Program-made: the position numbers and the translations under genes
Virus record (IMG/VR): IMGVR_UViG_3300006128_000072
Location: 1 to 22,181 of that record
Length of the DNA: 22,181 nt
Source: a virus
Reading direction: 5' to 3' (one strand)
The notes under the pieces: generated by a model
Told to the model about the DNA's origin: nothing
Databases searched by the model: none
The model's input: the letters and a program-made list of their open reading frames with translations, nothing else
In this document: one piece after another, positions 21,512 through 22,181 of the stretch
Numbering within the stretch: the stretch's first letter is position 1
How the letters are laid out: each line of letters starts with the position of its first letter

Positions 21512-21780
21512 TTGAGTCCGAAGTTTTCTTGTTAGGTCATTGGAAAAATTATGACGAACTTGAAAGCAACCTTTCTTTAGATGAATTAATGGCAACATTA
21601 AATGCATCAAGAGAAAGAGAAAAACGTGAAAGGAAATTCCTAGCAGCAATTCAAGGCATTGATATTGATGATGAAGATAAAGAACCAGAAGACATCACAG
21701 ATCTACAAAATGCTAAAATTGCAAAAGACGAAGGATTCGGAATAAACGAAGGACTTGGCTTTATGTCTATGGAGGGGTGA
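21466..21780 (+). CDS. tail assembly chaperone T part, made as G-T fusion by -1 frameshift
   Basis: The -1 frame is open from 21457 to TGA 21778-21780. Shifting at the heptamer joins 101 zero-frame codons (from 21164) to 104 codons here, giving a product of about 205 residues. The joined sequence SWDELDLASLESEVFLLGHW, then KNYDELESNLSLDELMATLN, reads as one acidic helical domain and begins well before the first possible separate start (TTG 21529), which is not preceded by a SD. The T part recruits tube subunits in lambda-type tails. The Glu/Asp/Lys-rich middle (REREKRERKF, then DIDDEDKEPEDI) and GGGG-like end close to the next SD (GGAGGGG) suggest coupled translation of the tape measure. Confidence 0.8.
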   Translation, partial: PTGSKSSWDELDLASLESEVFLLGHWKNYDELESNLSLDELMATLNASREREKRERKFLAAIQGIDIDDEDKEPEDITDLQNAKIAKDEGFGINEGLGFMSMEG

Positions 21781-21783
21781 TAA

Positions 21784-22181
21784 GTGGCTAATATTCAATT
21801 AAAGATCACCGCATTAGGTGATTTCGCAAGTGTTAATGCCCAACTTAAAGCTTTACAAACCCAAGTCCAAACTTTACAAAAAAGTATTGCGGGAGTAGGA
21901 TTAAGTACTGATCTTACATCTCAACTTAAAGGAATTCAAAATGAATTCAGTAATGCACTTGTATCAAGTGGTAACTTTACAAAACAAACAGTTCAATTAA
22001 CTTCTGAAACAGAAAAGTTTGGAAAAGCTTTACAATCAGGTAAGCTAAGTCTTGGTCAATATTTTGGCATTATTACTGGAAGATCAGCAGAAGCTCAAAA
22101 ATCAGTTCAAGCACTTGCCGTAGAACAAGTAAAATTAAATAATTCTATAGTACAACAAGATATTACAAAGCAAGGTGTATA
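21784..22181 (+). CDS. tape measure protein, N-terminal part (runs off the window)
   Basis: GTG 21784, with GGAGGGG at 21771-21777 as SD, opens a frame that stays open to the end of the window (132 codons). It reads ANIQLKITALGDFASVNAQL, then KALQTQVQTLQKSIAGVGLS, then GLST-D-LTSQLKGIQNEFSNAL, then QSGKLSLGQYFGIITGRSAE. Long amphipathic heptad-like helices rich in Gln, Leu and Ser with N-terminal IxIxAxGD are typical of siphovirus tape measure proteins, which set tail length and aid DNA ejection. Position immediately after the frameshifted chaperones supports it. The 3' end is missing, so length and lytic domains are unknown. Confidence 0.75.
   Translation, partial: MANIQLKITALGDFASVNAQLKALQTQVQTLQKSIAGVGLSTDLTSQLKGIQNEFSNALVSSGNFTKQTVQLTSETEKFGKALQSGKLSLGQYFGIITGRSAEAQKSVQALAVEQVKLNNSIVQQDITKQGV

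Noticed and set aside
21529-21780. Separate gene starting at TTG 21529
   Set aside because: No SD; the open frame extends back to 21457 over a slippery site and stem-loop, so a frameshift product is the better reading.
1-22181. tRNA genes or attachment sites
   Set aside because: No cloverleaf with a GTTCRANNC arm and no integrase or direct repeats resembling att sites were seen by eye.

Overview
The window is the structural-gene region of an AT-rich tailed double-stranded DNA phage with a siphovirus plan, and every supported gene lies on the + strand. I read it as a phage from the order portal, lysis pair, prohead protease/scaffold, HK97-fold capsid, connectors, major tail protein, frameshifted tail chaperones, tape measure. 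The host is not proven. Leaderless-looking promoters, an HeH/SAP-like gene after the capsid gene, the AT-rich codon use and the many 2-oxoglutarate (2OG) oxygenases would suit an aquatic phage, perhaps of a low-GC actinobacterium, but this is inference. No terminase, integrase, repressor or replication gene is present, and I saw no tRNA or CRISPR array.

Layout: 1-1779 holds sugar-related genes (the tail end of a nucleotide-sugar epimerase, a GH130-like beta-propeller protein, a TPR-like protein). 1816-4415 holds two surface-appendage genes: a collagen-like Gly-X-Gln fibre and a fibronectin-III protein with an 18-bp tandem-repeat stalk and a C-terminal Hint (intein/hedgehog-type) self-processing domain. 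4415-8977 is a compact cassette of an unknown gene, two paralogous genes of a DUF6065-like type, three 2OG-Fe(II) oxygenases and a GT60-like glycosyltransferase. 9000-11171 holds a 54-residue ORF and a LamG-domain tail protein. 11233-15814 holds a small pre-portal gene, portal, endolysin, holin-like protein and a protease with an in-frame nested scaffold gene. 15848-20146 holds the capsid and head-tail connector genes. 20247-22181 holds the major tail protein, the G and G-T chaperones joined by a -1 frameshift, and the start of the tape measure gene.

How the genes may work together: the right half builds head, connector and tail in assembly order. The left half probably makes and decorates host-contact appendages. 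A collagen-like fibre, prolyl-hydroxylase-type oxygenases and a glycosyltransferase resembling hydroxyproline GlcNAc-transferases stand side by side, which suggests a fibre hydroxylation/glycosylation system; the Hint protein may cleave or covalently attach itself. These are hypotheses.

Expression signals are unusually readable. Several units start with a TGNTATAAT-type extended -10, and in five cases the start codon follows the -10 by only 6-8 bases, as expected for leaderless mRNA. The capsid and major tail protein genes share an identical 20-base leader with a long Shine-Dalgarno (SD), and each is followed by a GC-rich terminator hairpin.
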